Below, in pieces: positions 24,601 to 24,937 of a stretch of 24,937 nt of DNA. How positions within the stretch are numbered: position 1 is the first letter of the stretch; each line of letters starts with the position of its first letter. The notes beneath the pieces were generated by a model. The model did no database searches, had not been told where the DNA came from, and was given only the letters and a program-made list of their open reading frames with translations. Both the position numbers and the translations under genes were made by a program. Where the stretch lies: the NCBI GenBank assembly GCA_964623885.1, contig CAZUVM010000190.1:1-24937 (forward strand). The letters run 5' to 3'. The DNA is from CAZUVM01 sp964623885 (GTDB taxonomy: Bacteria; Verrucomicrobiota; Verrucomicrobiia; Limisphaerales; UBA8199).

Positions 24601-24806
24601 CAAAGATAACCATCCGGTGTTTGAGCAATCGCGTTGATAAAATTGTCCGGCAAACCCTGCTCTGTCTGCCACGTCTCCACCAGGTATTCCGAATCGATAT
24701 ACTCGACCGGTGGCGATGATGGTTCGGCAGCTCCAACAATCGGCGCCGCCAGGAACAAAGGGGACGCCAATAGAAACGCTGAAGCTGCGATCAACCGATG
24801 ACTCAC
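21672..24806 (-). CDS. Two-propeller (Reg_prop/Y_Y_Y) sensor histidine kinase
   Basis: A 1044-aa membrane sensor. After a signal peptide (about 1-27), about 14 Reg_prop blades (about 40-680; 'DGYLWIGTFNGLARF', 'EGNLWIGNGGDGVARL', 'DGVWIGTHSHGLSRF') form what should be two seven-bladed periplasmic propellers. A Y_Y_Y domain follows (about 690-790; 'FRLEGFDKDWVNAGTRRAAYYTKVPPGTYRFQV'), then one membrane helix (about 799-818), a HisKA_3 helix with phospho-His853 in 'ENERKRIAAELHDSLGQS', and a HATPase domain with N-box 'EWLNNVVKHS', G1 'DDGIGF' and G2 'GLANLGERARLLGG'. This HPK7/NarX-type core without its own regulator is coupled to the NarL gene. In related systems such sensors detect polysaccharide fragments. 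The start is GTG (24804-24806); an in-frame stop lies shortly upstream. Confidence 0.93.
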   Translation of the reverse strand: MSHRLIAASAFLLASPLFLAAPIVGAAEPSSPPVEYIDSEYLVETWQTEQGLPDNFINAIAQTPDGYLWIGTFNGLARFNGVEFVVFDSGNTPELPSDGIRDLHVDRKGRLWIKSDHGQLSVWQEGRFSCFASQLPNAGISPLAEDHDGNIWAGSSNESTNYFELVNGAFRPASSSTTFFDRFGNTLDREGYGWGIQSNVLFSVHTAGCQAVVPDLDPGRGWRLAAASDGSMWVIANRIQKFHPPTQRFSAASQGYFEDFGRLPVDTDQFGAYLEDKSGNLWVGTGIGELWRIGTNHTFRRFRFRNAATLELGRSIIEDAEGNLWIGNGGDGVARLKPRALKSFDSADGLASDVVRSVTADKDGNVWLATVNSVDWFPSSATRPAPQIEQPRAQPRGLRVQLPWSIHGDHNGAVWIGTYGEGLLHLLGNTETWFKWTTPSRDSGPIMNVIFEDRQGQIYLGTPLGLYGVKGDFLAKLDWPAGLPEMGVGVMAETGSGQLYLALEGGGLLRKSKTGWQRFTTAEGLPDNQIMALYTDRDDGVWIGTHSHGLSRFKNGRFFNFIHANVELPHLINCILEDNADHLWFGSNQGLFRADRRQLDDLADRASDSNATNSLPPESVALTGLLKVTHYDRSDGMGSGQCTGDACKTHDGKLWFATMKGVTVVEPLSLPFDNRPPPVLVESVLIDDKVRPVIRSESASDRANSLPTSVTVPAGLHRLEIRYAGLSFTAPDRVRFRFRLEGFDKDWVNAGTRRAAYYTKVPPGTYRFQVLACNNDNVWNETGASIGVFIKPRFWQTTWFQVAAALSVVGLAIGLYEVRVLSLKRRRAMQETFSRKLIESQENERKRIAAELHDSLGQSLLVVKNYAAMALKESKIPQKTHKQLQEISDGASASIEEVRSIARALRPYQLDRFGLTKTLEDAAELAAQAAHLEITATVQNIDGMVSPEAEISIYRIVQEWLNNVVKHSRATHARLLVRKEAGMMRMVLEDDGIGFIYDAVMKRAGAGFGLANLGERARLLGGSLKIETAPGKGTRLLVDLPCKK

Positions 24807-24937
24807 ATGGAGAATTGGAGGAACAACACCGCAAGCCTCTCAGGATGACGCGCATCGGTCAAGATGGATTAGAACCCATCTCATAAATAGGGAAAGGGTG
24901 CGTTGCGTCAAATTTGGGGCTGGGGCAAGACGCGAGG
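24807..24937. other. Upstream region of the kinase gene, cut by window edge
   Basis: These 131 bases hold no gene I can support. On the plus strand GATGG and CCATC form a 5-bp pair around TTAGAAC, and GCGTC and GACGC pair around the final GGGGCTGGGG stretch. The AACCCATCTCATAAATAGGG stretch stands out as more AT-rich than its surroundings and could be the end of a dispersed repeat or part of the kinase promoter. No clear -35/-10 pair or Shine-Dalgarno for the GTG start was found. Confidence 0.3.

Noticed and set aside
1..24937. CRISPR array, tRNA, rRNA or phage genes
   Set aside because: No regularly spaced short repeats, no tRNA or rRNA motifs and no phage or integrase proteins were seen. 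The regular repeats inside 16791-20255 are protein-coding NHL repeats.

Overview
The window is GC-rich bacterial chromosome. It most likely comes from a Verrucomicrobiota member of the Pedosphaera/Limisphaerales type; this is inferred from gene style, not from a marker gene. The pointers are very large secreted repeat proteins (FG-GAP, Asp-box, NHL, BACON, LamG), one ending in the 'ASTNL...NW...YYRVR' C-terminal domain common in that phylum, a two-propeller (Reg_prop/Y_Y_Y) histidine kinase, an ECF sigma factor fused to a transmembrane and coiled-coil tail, and a PadR/membrane-protein pair. Acidobacteriota is the main alternative. I see no rRNA, tRNA, CRISPR array or prophage, and the only mobile DNA is small and non-autonomous.

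Layout. (1) 1-188: a gene cut by the left edge (DUF6483-like), divergent from a Bcp/PrxQ peroxiredoxin (273-758). (2) 792-962: a MITE-like element with perfect 18-bp terminal inverted repeats and a TAA target duplication, lying between convergent genes. (3) 971-11246, all leftward: a tight run of sugar-porter MFS, metallo-beta-lactamase-fold hydrolase, astacin protease, radical SAM ArsS, fused double glycosyltransferase and SAM methyltransferase, followed by a giant secreted FG-GAP/Asp-box protein. ArsS and the two glycosyltransferase domains (TIGR04282 and TIGR04283) are the arsenosugar-associated set. (4) 11444-14886, leftward: two overlapping response regulators (Fis-type HTH, then receiver-only), then a membrane-tethered sigma factor that overlaps a single-pass coiled-coil protein of similar build. 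(5) 15106-16769, rightward: PadR regulator and multi-pass membrane protein, with an AGCTAT inverted repeat at the promoter/start. (6) 16791-24806, leftward: propeller kinase and NarL-type regulator (4-nt overlap), a repeat-filled gap, a CheY-like regulator, and a secreted LamG/BACON/NHL protein built from a duplicated module.

How the parts may work together. The MFS-to-methyltransferase run reads as one transcription unit joining import, surface hydrolysis and a radical-SAM/glycosyl-transfer pathway. The two-receiver plus sigma-factor cluster has no kinase of its own in the window. The only kinase, the propeller sensor, is coupled to the NarL regulator and may also feed the receiver-only protein beside the NHL gene. 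The most interesting items are the fused arsenosugar glycosyltransferase and its operon, the membrane-tethered sigma factor with its look-alike partner, the MITE, the nested intergenic repeats at 20806-21027, and the 13-bp perfect inverted repeat upstream of the Fis-type regulator. No wholly new system could be proved by reading alone.
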